Part shown: piece after piece, positions 35,301 to 47,300 of the stretch
Layout of the letters: each line of letters begins with the position of its first letter
Position numbering within the stretch: position 1 is the first letter of the stretch
Assembly: GCA_013397455.1 (NCBI GenBank)
Contig: VYZB01000750.1
Span: 85,441-149,440 of the forward strand
Length of the DNA stretch: 64,000 nt
From: Crotophaga sulcirostris
Taxonomy: Eukaryota > Chordata > Aves > Cuculiformes > Crotophagidae
Direction: 5' to 3'
Notes under the pieces: model-generated
Database searches by the model: none
Seen by the model: only the letters and a program-made list of their open reading frames with translations
Told to the model about the DNA's origin: nothing
Made by a program: the position numbers and the translations under genes

Positions 35301-38300
35301 GGAATGAGCAAGGCTGGAGGGAGGCACGAGGCTGATACAGAGGAGCTTGTCTCTTCTCCTCTAAAGAGAAAACACTCACTTGGTGAGCAGAGGTGATTAA
35401 GCTGGGAAGAGTGGCTTCAGGTGATGTTAGGAAGTTGTTCCTGGTGGCTGAATGTGCTGCTTTTCCCCTCACAGCTCAGATCCTTGGCACAAGGGGAGTG
35501 CCAGCAAGCCATGAAGAGCCTCCAGGCGCACTACGAGGACTTCCTGCAGGACAGCCGCGACTCGGAGCTCTTCTCGGTGTCGGACCGGCTGCGTCTGGAG
35601 GAGGAAGTGGAGTCTTCCAAGGAACACATCCGGCAGCTGCTGGAGTCCATGGAGAACGGTGAGCTGATGGATTAACCAGGAGCTGTTGGGACTCATAAAC
35701 AAAGGATTTATGAGATGGCTTCTCTTTCTTTTTTTTTTTTCTGAGCTCTCTAGTTGATGGTGGGAGCAGCTGCTCTCATTTTTCCATCCATTCAAGTGTT
35801 CAGCCTTTGTCCTGTAGCGTTTCTGCAGAGAGGGCTTGGCTTTGCAGCATCAGCTTGACTGCTCAGTCCTCTCACCCTCATGCTGTTGGAGATGGGTTCA
35901 GTCATTAGGCTGCATTCTGAGCAAGGAGTTCTTCCTGCCTTTAATCGTTATGAAAATAGATGTGGCAGTGACAGTGCACTGTGCGGAGCACGGGGTGGCT
36001 CCCAGCGTGACACAGCGGGACTGAGTCCCACCAAGACCAGGGACTCCAGCTTTGTCATGTGAGATGCCCTGTGGCTGGGTTCGTTCTCAATTGCGTTGGG
36101 ATGAGATTATTTGATTAACTTGTTTTCCATCTGAGCAGAGACCCTGGTGCCTCCGTGTCAGCGTGGTGCTGTGTTTCGCTCCGGGGCTCCCGGCAGGTCC
36201 CACTGGGGGCAGACACCGGCCAGGGTTGTTTGAGCTGCTGATTTGGTTTGTCTGTGACTCAACAGAAGACAAGGATGAGACCACTGCCAGGACATATCTC
36301 TCCGAGCTGAAGAATATCCGTCTGCGCCTGGAGGAGTGTGAGCAGAGGCTGGTGAACCGAATCCAGACCCCGAGCAGCACCCGGGCAGATGGTGACACTA
36401 TCCAGGAAAACACCCTACGCATTGCAGAGCAGGAGGTCAGTCCTGCTGCTTTGAGATGGGGCGGAGGGGGAGGGAGTTGGCTGCTGGGTTTTAGCGTGTA
36501 ACAAAACCAGCTTTTTAACTTCTCCAGGGTGAACGTGTGGGTGGTGGGTGCATGACTGTGTGGGGTTTGAGGGGATCTTGCTGCACAGAAGGTAGAAGGA
36601 AACTGCTCCAGTTGGGCTCCCTGCTTCATTTCATACCCATCTCCTTAGCCAAGGGCAAATCCTTCTTCTTCTCCACCTGCTTGGGCTCCCCTTTAATTTC
36701 TTTCCCTTCCTCCCACAGCGCATGCAGGAGGATCTGCAGCGGCTGCAGTTGGACCTGCGGTTCTTTTCCGAGAGATGCTACAGCTTCCTCGAGAAGGCGC
36801 CCACGGGCTCCAGCACGCCCCACTTGCGTTCCGAGCTGGACTTGGTGGTGAACAAGATGGACCAGATGTATGGGCTGTCTTCCATCTACCTGGACAAGTG
36901 AGTCGGGATGTGCTTCTCTTCCAAAATGCATTTTTGTACCTACCAGACTCCACTAACAACCTTTCTCCTGGCTCTCTTGACACACCTTGCACTGGACCCA
37001 AACTGAGCTCCATCCCTCTGCAGCACATGGTGCCAACAGCCTCACAATCCAGAGGGTCTCTGCCAGTTTCTGGATGTCATTGTGCTGCCTCTGTTCTATT
37101 TGCCAGGTTGAAGACGGTTGATGTTATTATCCGTAACACTCAAGGAGCAGAGTCCCTGGTGAAAGGCTTTGAGGTGAGGCTGAGCCAAGAGGAGGCAGTG
37201 CCCGCTGACCTGGCAGCCATCCAGTCTCACAGAGCCGCGTTACAGGTCAGTGCCATTCACTTCTCCAGGTGGGCAGGCAGAAACCAGGCAGTGCTTTGGC
37301 CTTGGTCGAGCAGGGTCCTTCCCTTTTTCTGCTGAATTTGCACTCTGTGCCGTTTTTTTCACCTTGGTGTAGCTGCTGGAGGATTTTGTGCTGCCGATGT
37401 GATCCATTGTCGCTTTGGAAATGAGCTGCTGTGGCTCCTGCTCTCTCTTGTAGGGCACATGCTGACACATGAGCATTTGGCAGCTCTGTTTCCTGGGGCT
37501 GTAGGACAGGGGCTGAGCCAATCTGACTTGTTCCAAACTGGGAACATGATCCCCTCTGCTTTGCACCCCTGTAATCAGCCAGTTCTTTGCACGTTAAGAA
37601 GAGAAGGAGGATAAACCCCTTCTCAGTCTTGTCAGCTCCAGGCAGGAGGGCTTCTCTGACTTAATATGCCTTTTGCTTTCTGTGATGTTGAATCCATGCT
37701 GTCTCTTGCTGGTTTTGCAGCAATGGCTTGGAGACGTGAAGGACAAGAGCTCTGTCTTCTCCACGTTGGAGGAGGAGATGGCAAAGGCGAAGGCGGTGGG
37801 TGAGCAGCTGTACCGGCTGAGGCAGGAGCGCAGCATCGACCTGGAGCGCTATCAGGAGAAGGGAAGCCAGCTGTGGGACCGCTGGCAGCGCGTCTGCGCC
37901 CAGATTGAGACCCGGTGAGAAAACCTCCTGCTTCCTTTCACAGATCTGCTGTCATGCTTCAGCCGAGAGCTTGAAGCAGGCTTGTTAGCAGCAATATTTT
38001 TCCAGATGAGATTCCCGCTCCGGTGGGGTTTTGCCCTCCTCTGATTTATCCTGTTGCTTCTTTCAGACACACGGAGCTGGAGAGCATCCAGGAGGTGCTG
38101 AGTGATTACCGACAGTGCCACAACGCCCTAATCCAGTGGATCGAGGAGATCACAGTCCAGCAGGAGCTGATGAAGCCTGGCCAGGCAGAGGACAGCCGGG
38201 TGCTGTCGCAGCAGCTGAGCCAGCAAACGGTAAGACCTTCTGATGTCACTGCAGTTGCCATGTCCTTTCTTGTCTTTTACTAAAATTTTTTTCATCTGTG

Positions 38301-41300
38301 GGCTTGAAAATATGAAGCGCAGTGGGGGAAAAGCTGCAGGCCTGAGCTGGATGTCTGAGAAGTGGAGAAACTCTGCTTGGCTTGAGCTGGAGATGGGACC
38401 TTGCGTAAAGAATTGAAGAGTAGAAAGACTTTACTCAAAAAACCAAGGGATATGGAATGAAATTCAGTGCACTTCACCTGCACATCCATCCTGATAACCA
38501 TTTTTGCTTTGAATTTTATTGAAGGCTTTGGCTGCAGAAATTGAGAAGAATCAAGCCAAGCTGGACCAGTGTCAGAAATTCTCCCAGCAATACTCGGCTG
38601 CTGTCAAGGTACAGGTCCGCTCCCACCCCCGGGTAAGGCTGGCTGGGCAGACACAGCCCCAGCACAGGCTGCATCTCATGTGCTCCATGTGTCTCCACCC
38701 TTGGCTGGGTTTGCAGGACTATGAGTTGCAGCTCATGACGTACAGGGCGTTTGTTGAGTCGCAGCAGAAGTCGCCCATGAAGCGCCGGCGCATGCTCTCC
38801 TCCTCGGATGCCATCACACAGGAGGTAGGGGCGCAGCCACCCACCTGCCCTCAGCAGGGACAAATTGTGTGTGGGGGTTCTTCAATGCTGAGCAAACTGC
38901 CGAGCAGCCCTTGTGAATGAGCCCCTTTCTGCTAAACTCTTGTACAAATAAAGTCTCCACCCTCGCTGTTTTTTCCAATAGCCAGAGAGGATGGCTTAGT
39001 GCTCTAAGCACCAGGTATGAAATCCTGGGAACCCCTGGGTCAAATCCAGCAGGGTCGGCTCAGCCCTTCAGCCTTGCGAGGTAAATAACCAGAGTGCCAT
39101 GCAGCATCACTGTGTGTGGATCTTTGGGATGAGACCTTTAGGGACCTGAGGTCCTGTCTGCTCTATGTGGACATTACAGATCCCAGTAGCCCTCTTTGTA
39201 AGAGTCAAGCATCCACCCCAGTGTCCGTGACCGGCGTCTCCCATGCACTCCAGTGTTGTGCAGCATGCCGTGTGTGGCCAAACCCTCCCTGCCAGACTCA
39301 CTGCCTTTCATTGATGCCATACCAGGTCTGCGAGGTCCCAAGCAAGAGATGGTGCATCCGTGTCACGTAGTGTAGAGTACATGTCTCCAAATCCGCTGGT
39401 TGTGACTGATGCACCCCGTTTCTCCCTCTCACCCTTCACAGTTCATGGATTTGCGGACTCGTTATACAGCTCTGGTAACGTTAACAACGCAGCACGTGAA
39501 GTACATCAGTGATGCTCTCCGGCGGCTGGAGGAGGAGGAGGTAAGAGTTGTACAGAGCTGAGCTCCATTCATTTCCTAACACCCCCAAGGATGGTGCTCC
39601 AGGTTAAGTCTCAGGCACTGCTCCTGAAAGCCTCTCCGCCTTTGGAAGCCTGGGATCCCTTTGCCATGATTGTATTCCTCCCCTCCTCTGTTTGCAGAAA
39701 GTCGTGGAGGAGGAGAAGCAGGAGCATGTGGACAAGGTGAAGGAGCTCCTGGGCTGGGCAATGGGCTTGAAGCAGAATGTGCAAGGCAGGGTGGCTGCTG
39801 CTGGGAGCAGAGAGCTGGGCGACATCGAGAAATCCATCTCAGAGCAGCAGGTAAGCCAGAGGCAGCCTTCAGGCAGTTTGTTTGGCTTCTGCTCTTTTTC
39901 CACATCTAAGTTAAGCTTCTTTCTTTTGTCTTTTTTTTTGACAGGCTCTGAACGAGGAGCTGGCTGCAAAGAAGGAGCAGGTCTCTGAAGCCATCAAAAC
40001 TTCACAGATCTTTCTGGCAAAGCACAGCCACAAGTGAGTGTGACCTGAGGGAGGGAACAGGCAGGGAGGGCAGCAGGGGAGAGCTGAGTCACCTGAAAGC
40101 CAGGGCTGGTGGGTTGGCTTCCCGGGAGTCCAGCATCGTGCTCCTGCTGAAAACAGTGATGAGATGCACGTGCAAGTCATCTCTTCTCTCATCTGCAGTA
40201 AGAGTTATAACATATGCGACCCATTTATCCTCTTGGGGCAATAATAATTCCCTGTAATAGTGATCCAACCCCTTATATGTGGGGATTTGGTTGTTACAAT
40301 GCTTTGCTGAGCACCATTACCCTTTCTGGTTTTAACTGGGCTGGGCAAGGAGAAGGGGGGACTCGTGGTGGGCTTGGTCTTTTCTTTCACCAGAAGAACA
40401 TGTTCGTTCTGCAGAGATATGAGCTGGTTTGTGCATTTTCCCTGAGAGATTTTCCCTTCCTCTTGCAGGCTTTCCCATCCGGAGAAGGAGCAGATTTCTG
40501 CTCAGATTGGTGCTCTGAAGGAGACCTACCAGGCACTTTGCAGTGACTCCACGGAGCAGCTCCAGCAGCTCCAGAGCCAGCTGGCTCAGGAAACAGAGCA
40601 CAAGGTACTGGTTCTCACTCAGTCCTGTGGCTACACGGACACATGGCATTCCTCAGGGTGTCAAAAAGCTTTAGCTTGTGGCCACCAGCCACTCACAGCC
40701 TGTCGGCTTTCTTACTTGCACGTGGTTGCCCTCCCTTCTCTTCTGTCCATGCATCATCCAAAGCATCCAGGCTGGAGTGGTCCCTGGAGACCAAGCTGTT
40801 GTCCTGCTGCCTCCCTGGTCAATGGGAGAGTTATCCTTTGCAATGGTTTTGCTCAGAGCTCTGCCCTGTGCACAAGGGTTGGCTTGTTCAGGGGGCAGGC
40901 AAGGACATAGATGGGCCTCTATCCTGGCAGTGGTCCCCTTGGCCAGTCTGTGTCCCCTCAGTAACACCCTCTGGGTGCTTTGGCCGCAGAGGGCTCCCTC
41001 TGCCCAGCTCCTGCACACAGGGGACACGAGAAGGATTTCTGCAGGGGAGCGTTCGCCTGTGCGTCTCCTATCTCAGGGTCTGGTGGAGCTGTGTCTCTGC
41101 TGGGACTGGATGGAGTTGCTCTGCCCAGTGGAAGGCAATGGTTCCATGCAGACCCTAGGCTGACCTGGGAGACCTTTCCAGACCCATAGCTGCACCCATT
41201 CCCCGTTCACATCCACCAGTGCTCCCACCAGTCTCCACCCTTGTTTTGCTGGGCAGGGAGGGCTGAAAGTGCATCCTTATTGCCTGTTCCTGGTGCGAGC

Positions 41301-44300
41301 TGTCTGTGGTGACCCAGAAATACCCGTGTTCGTGTTCTATCAGTGTATATACATGTGTCAATGGATATATTTGTGTGTTTGCTTGCTGGCTCCCTGTACT
41401 CTGAAGCAATGGCCTACTCCAATCTGGACATGTGCTGCAGGGTTTGGCTGCTGAGTCTGTGAGTGAAGCCCTGTTCGAGCTGCTCACAGGGCAGAGGGCA
41501 GCAGGGCTGCTTATTTGAAATCTCCCTGTCCAGCCTTCACCTAAACAGAGTGTTTCTCTCCCAATTGGACTTCATAGCACAATTTAGACATCTCCGTGCA
41601 GTCAATGTTTTCTGTCCCAAGTCCCTTTAGCCCTCCTGCTGGCAGCAAAAGGCTCACAGTGAGCAGATTGGTTCTTCAGCTGCTGCTGAGCCACCCCAGC
41701 TTTGCTGCTGCTCCTCTGCTGCCAGGAGAGCTGCTGAGAGCAGCCAGCCCACGGAAAGGAGGCTTTTTCCTTTCCCTTTTCCTCCCTTCCAGGTAGGAAA
41801 ATGACTTTAGAGCAAAAGCCTTCTCCAGGGCTTGCCGAGCTGTTTTCATACAGCATGAGGTTGCTGTGGGGCTCAGGCTGGAACAGTTTTCACTCACGCT
41901 CTCAACAAAGCCCAGGAAACCAAATGAGAGCTGGCAGTGGGGCCTCGCTGTTGATCCCTGCCCCGAGATGTCCCTGCAGCTCTTGTATGGTGCAATTGCT
42001 TCACTGTAGAGGGAGCATGAGGAACTCTTAACATTTGCTTGCTGGAAACATCCGACTGTCAGAGAGAAGTTACAAAAGACAAAAATGCAAAGCAGAACGC
42101 GCTAAATTGAGCATGATGTGTCCCTGTACGGTTTGTGTTTCATGTCAACTGTTTTTAAGATTAACTGACATCCTTGCTTACAAGTTTTAACTAACCCTCC
42201 GGGATTTAAACAAACCAAACACGCAAAGTGAAAGAGGACGACCTGTGTGGGGGGTTCTTTTTGCAAACAAACCAGTCGCATGCTGGACGCTAACACCAAG
42301 CTTTACACTGTGTGTGATACGGCTGAACTGCTCCATAAGGCTCTGTCTTTAACTGCTCAAGGCACACCCTGCAACTCGGGTAAGTAAAAGCCTTTTATCC
42401 CACTTCCCTCCCATCTCCTTTTTTTCATCTTTCTCTTTCTCCTTTCTTCTTCTCTGTCTTTCCACAGCTTGTTCATCTCCCAGCATGCATGCCTGAGGCT
42501 GGTGATGGTGGTGGAGAGCTTAGGCTTTTCCAGCAGGTTCCCCTGTCTCTGCAGTGGAGTGTGAACCAGCCTGGTGGAGGCTGTGTCCTCTGCTGTGCTG
42601 TAACGGAGCTGTGCCACAGGCACAACCCCTCCTCCAGCGCCAGTGCTGGTGGACTCACTGACAAAAAACAATCTGGGGGGCTTGGGATGCAAAAGGAGTT
42701 ATTCCACAATCCAGATTCCCTCCTCCCTATCCCCACAAAAATCCTTCAGTACTTGGGCCAACCTTACACCCAACCGCTGGGACTGGGAGAAACCCAAGCA
42801 CCTAAAGAGGCGCAACTCTTTACCATCTTAATTATTGCCCTCCCTATGGGGATACCAGCAAGAAGAGAGAAGGCCCCCCAGAAACACTAGAGTAGATAGT
42901 CTGTTCCCAGTCTGTCACTGTGTCCATGCTGGGACCTCCAACTCCTTACATTGCTCCCCTTGCACTGTCTGCAGAGCTCAGCTCCTTCAAGGTGCTGGAG
43001 CAGGCAGAGCGGGCGCTGGTGGTTGTGCTCGGGGAGCTGCCCTGCATGCGGCGCTCCTGCCCTAACGCATGGCTGGTCTGTATGGCTGGGGAGCTGCTCC
43101 ATGGCACAGGTGTCTGTGGTGTTCCCTTGGCTGTCCTGGCACTGGAGATCTGCCTGGGGAGATGCAGGATTTAAGCATGGCAGGAGTCAGGGTGGAAACG
43201 GTGCTGGGAGAGCATCCTGGAGGGGGTGGTTTTGGGCGTTCTTCTCTTCTGAGTACATTTGTGTCGTCTTTACTTTTTAAAACTGGAGTTGTTGAACGGC
43301 TTTGGTGTGCTTGTTGGTCTCCTTCCCCCTGTTTCTCCATGGAGTATTAGGAGCACTCCTGGGTTTTGCTGCTTGCCGCTTTGCTGCGTTGCTGTTGGTG
43401 GATGGTGGAAACTCTCAATGCTGCCCTGGGTGCTGGACCAGATGGCAATGTGCAAGCTAGCACATGCACCTGTCTGTGTGCTGTGGTGCCCATGGAGTTG
43501 CATTTCAAGCACTCTGGGACTCCTTTCTGGCCTGTTCAGGGTTTTTAAACCTTTTTTTTTTTTTTTGAAACTGAGACCTCCTTGGACCTCCTGCAATCCG
43601 AGGGCTGGAAATGCTTGGTTTTGATTTAATTCTTTTCCTTATCTTTCTGTTCTAGGACAGTGAAGCAGTGGCAGGAGTGATCGATCTTGGCACAGTAGAA
43701 ATATTCCCTGTCTTTGGTGCTATGCAGAGAGGTCTTATAGATCAGGACACTGGCCTCGTCCTCCTGGAGGCCCAGGTTATTACATCTGACTTAGTTGTTC
43801 CAGAGACCAATGAGAAACTGTCCTTGGAGAAAGGTCTGGCAAGAAACATCATCGATCTCAGGACGTTCCAGGTGCTGCAGGAATTGAAGGATGCTCTCCA
43901 CCGGGTGGAAGAAGTCAGATGTGAAGGGAGGCAGCTCCTACCTGTCATTGCTGCGATAGAAGAGGGGAGGATCAGTGAGACCATCGGGCTGAAGATCCTT
44001 GAAGCTGAGCTGGTCACTGGGGGCTTTAAAATCCATCAGGGCAGAATCGGCCTGGAGACAGCAGTGCAAGAAAGGCTCCTTACCCCTCAGCTTTATTCCA
44101 GACTCATGTCTCACCTGGAGGGTGGCAAGGATTTGATTGACCCCAACACAGCTGAGAAGATCAGTCTGCCTGAGCTCATGCAGCGCTGCATCATCCACCA
44201 CGAGACGGGGTTGCGGCTGCTCCCAGTGACACAACTGGCAGGAGGGATGGTGAGCTTGAAATCAGGCAGAAAGGTCAGCATCTTCCGTGCAGTCCAGGAA

Positions 44301-47300
44301 GGGCTGATAGACAGGCAGGTAATGGTCAGGCTGCTGGAAGCCCACCTGTTTGCTGGTGGCATTGTTGACCCCAGGACAGGGCACAGGCTGACAGTGGATG
44401 AGGCCATGAGACATAATTTAATTGACCAGGATTTGGCATGCACACTTCTTATCCGTCAGCTTCAGACAGGTGGCATCATCGATACCATCACAGGAGAGAG
44501 ACTGATGATTGATGAAGCTGTAAGGAAAGAGTTGATAGCACCAAGGATTGCATTGGTGGTCCTGGAATCCCTCTGTTCCTTCAAGGGGCTCCTGTGGCCA
44601 GAGACGGGGGAGGTTGTCCCAGTTGCAGATGCTTTAGAGCAAGGAATCCTGTCTGCAGAGCTGGTTTCCAAGATTCTCAGCAAGAGACAACTCATTAAGG
44701 CTGTGTTCATACCAGAAACCACTGAGGTGCTGTCCTGGAAGAAAGCAGTTGAACATGGCATCTTGGAGAGAGACGTGGTGAAGAAGCTGAAATCAACAGT
44801 CATACCTGATGTCATGGCCAGTGTGCAGCTTGCTGGGTCTCCAAGCAGAAGCAGGCATGAGCAGAGCTCTTCTGGAAGGAGTCCCACAGGTCACAAAGAG
44901 CAAAGATACCCTCTGCTAAGGAGTGACGATGAAAGACTGATGTTCCACTTGATGACTCACAGCTACATCAACATCCATGATGGCCAGAAGCTGCTCTTAG
45001 TGGATGGAGAGTTGAACAATCTCACTAAAGCCCTCATCCAAACCCAAGAAAATGGATCCTGTGCACACAGGCCGGAGGGCAACGAAGGCTTTGAGGAGAC
45101 AAAGGCAAATGCAACCCCTGACAGTGAGACTTGCAATGGTTTGGCTCTGCAGCAGCTTGAGTTTCAATTTGCTCCTTCAAAAGAACAAAGCAAAAAGGTC
45201 CTACCACCCAGAACTGCTTTGGAGAATGGGGAGGTGGGGATGGGACCTGAAAACCTCCTGTTGGAAGATGCAGAAGATACCCTGCTTGTGGAGGAGCAAG
45301 AGCAGATTTACACCCAACAGGCTACCATCAAGGGTGAGACTGATGCTGAATTTAGAAGAGAGCAAGCAGCCTCTCCAAGTGAGGACAAACACCAGGTGAA
45401 ATTATTGATGCCAGGACATCCCAGTGACCTTGGTAGTGGATTCAGAGAAACAGAGGAAATGATGGATGAAGCAGAAGAGTCCAAGCCTACTACAGCAGAT
45501 GGAGTGGATCGTATCAAAGATCAGAAGAGAGCATTGGAAAGTGAGGTGGTTGTGAAAAGTGAAATTTGCATTTCGGTGGATGCTTCAGAAAGTAGAAAGA
45601 GACTGGAAACCATGGCAGAGAGGTCTCAGAGTGTGGAGGAACCTGAACGAGAGGCAGATATTAGAGAGGTTCATTTGCTAAAGGAGGAGATGATTGAGAA
45701 TGGCACACCGGGAGGAGAGGAGGTCCTGCTCCCTGAAGAGGCAGAGCAAGCAGAAAGGTGGAGTGAAAAGATGGAAAGTAGACTGGAAGTGGAGGAAGGA
45801 GAGAGGGAAGAAGTATTCGGTGATGAGAGTGTTGATGAAACCTCCCTGCCAGTCCCTGCACAGCAGGACACAGAGGGCACTTTGGAAATGCTCTTAATGC
45901 AGCTCCAAGGGGGTGGTATAATCCATGAGCAGACAGGGAAGACTCTTCTTCTGAATGAGGCAGTAGCCTGTGGAGTGGTGCCCAGCCACACAGCTGTGAA
46001 ACTAATGGAGAAGATGAACATGTTCAGTGGCTTCTTTGACTCTCATACCTGTGAGTCATTAACCACTGAGGATGTCATTGAAGAAGGTCTGATGGATGAG
46101 AAGCTTCTCCAGAAGGTACTGGCATCTGACAAAGCGATAAGTGGCGTTCTTGACCCAGGCAATAACTTTGTCTACTCTGTCAAGGATGCCGCTGCCGTTG
46201 GCCTTCTGGACAAGGAAACAGCAATGAGGATCTTAGAAGGACAAGTGGTTACTGGAGGGATTGTCGACTTGAAACGTGGCAAAAAAATATCTGTCACTTT
46301 GGCTTCAAACCTGGGCCTCATAGAGCCAGCAAGTCAGAAAGAGCTGGTCAAGCTGGAGAAGGCTTCCAAAGGGAAAAGCACTAATGAGGTGACCAGACAG
46401 AAGCTCATTAGCTTACAGGCTGAGACCAGTGGAATTGTGGATCCTAAAACCAAGCAGCCTTTGACTGTTGCTCAGTCCGTTGAAAAAGGGCTCCTGAAAA
46501 AGGAAAAAGCTGTTCAGCTCTTGACCAAGCAGATTGCTGATGGAGGAATCATCCATCACGTGTCTGGAATGAGGCTTTCCGTAAAAGATGCCATGAAACA
46601 TGGGCTGATTGATCAAGATTTGTGTAATGAACTCAGGAAAGCTGAAAGTGTGTGCCTGCAGGACTATGTCCATCCAGTTACAAAGGAGAAGCTGCCCCTG
46701 CCCCAGGCGGTGTCCTCAGGGCTTGTTAGTCTGGACTTCCAGAGGGAAGTGCAAGAAATCCAGGCTGGGACTGGAAGCATTTTTGATCCTGCTTCTGGCC
46801 AGAGACTGGCACTCTGTCAGGCGGTGAGGGAGGGCTTGGTGCCTGAGGAGGTTGTGGAGAAAGCCCTGTCATCTTCAGAAATGAGAGAAGGAATTGTAGA
46901 TCCCGAGACCTGCATGATTGTCCCCTACTCAGAGTTCATCAAGAAGTGTAAAATCGATATTGAATCTGGGCAGAGGTACCTGGAGATCCATCCCTTCAGA
47001 GGCATCAAGGATGAGGTGACGGGGAACAAGCTGACGTGTGCCCAGGCGGTGAGGCTGGGTAAGGTGGACCCTCTGCCCTCTCTGAGGTTGCTGCAGGCTC
47101 AGGCAGACAGCGGGGGCATCGTGGAGGGGAGTGTCAGCAAGAGGCTCTCCCTGAGGGCTGCAGTGGAGCAGGGGCTGTTGAGCGAGGAGATGGCCAAACT
47201 CATCGCCACCAACCAGATAAGGACGGGGGGAATTGTTGACGCCAGCGGTGGGAAAAGGTTGACTTTAAAGGAAGCTGTTGAAAAAGAACTGATTAGCCAA

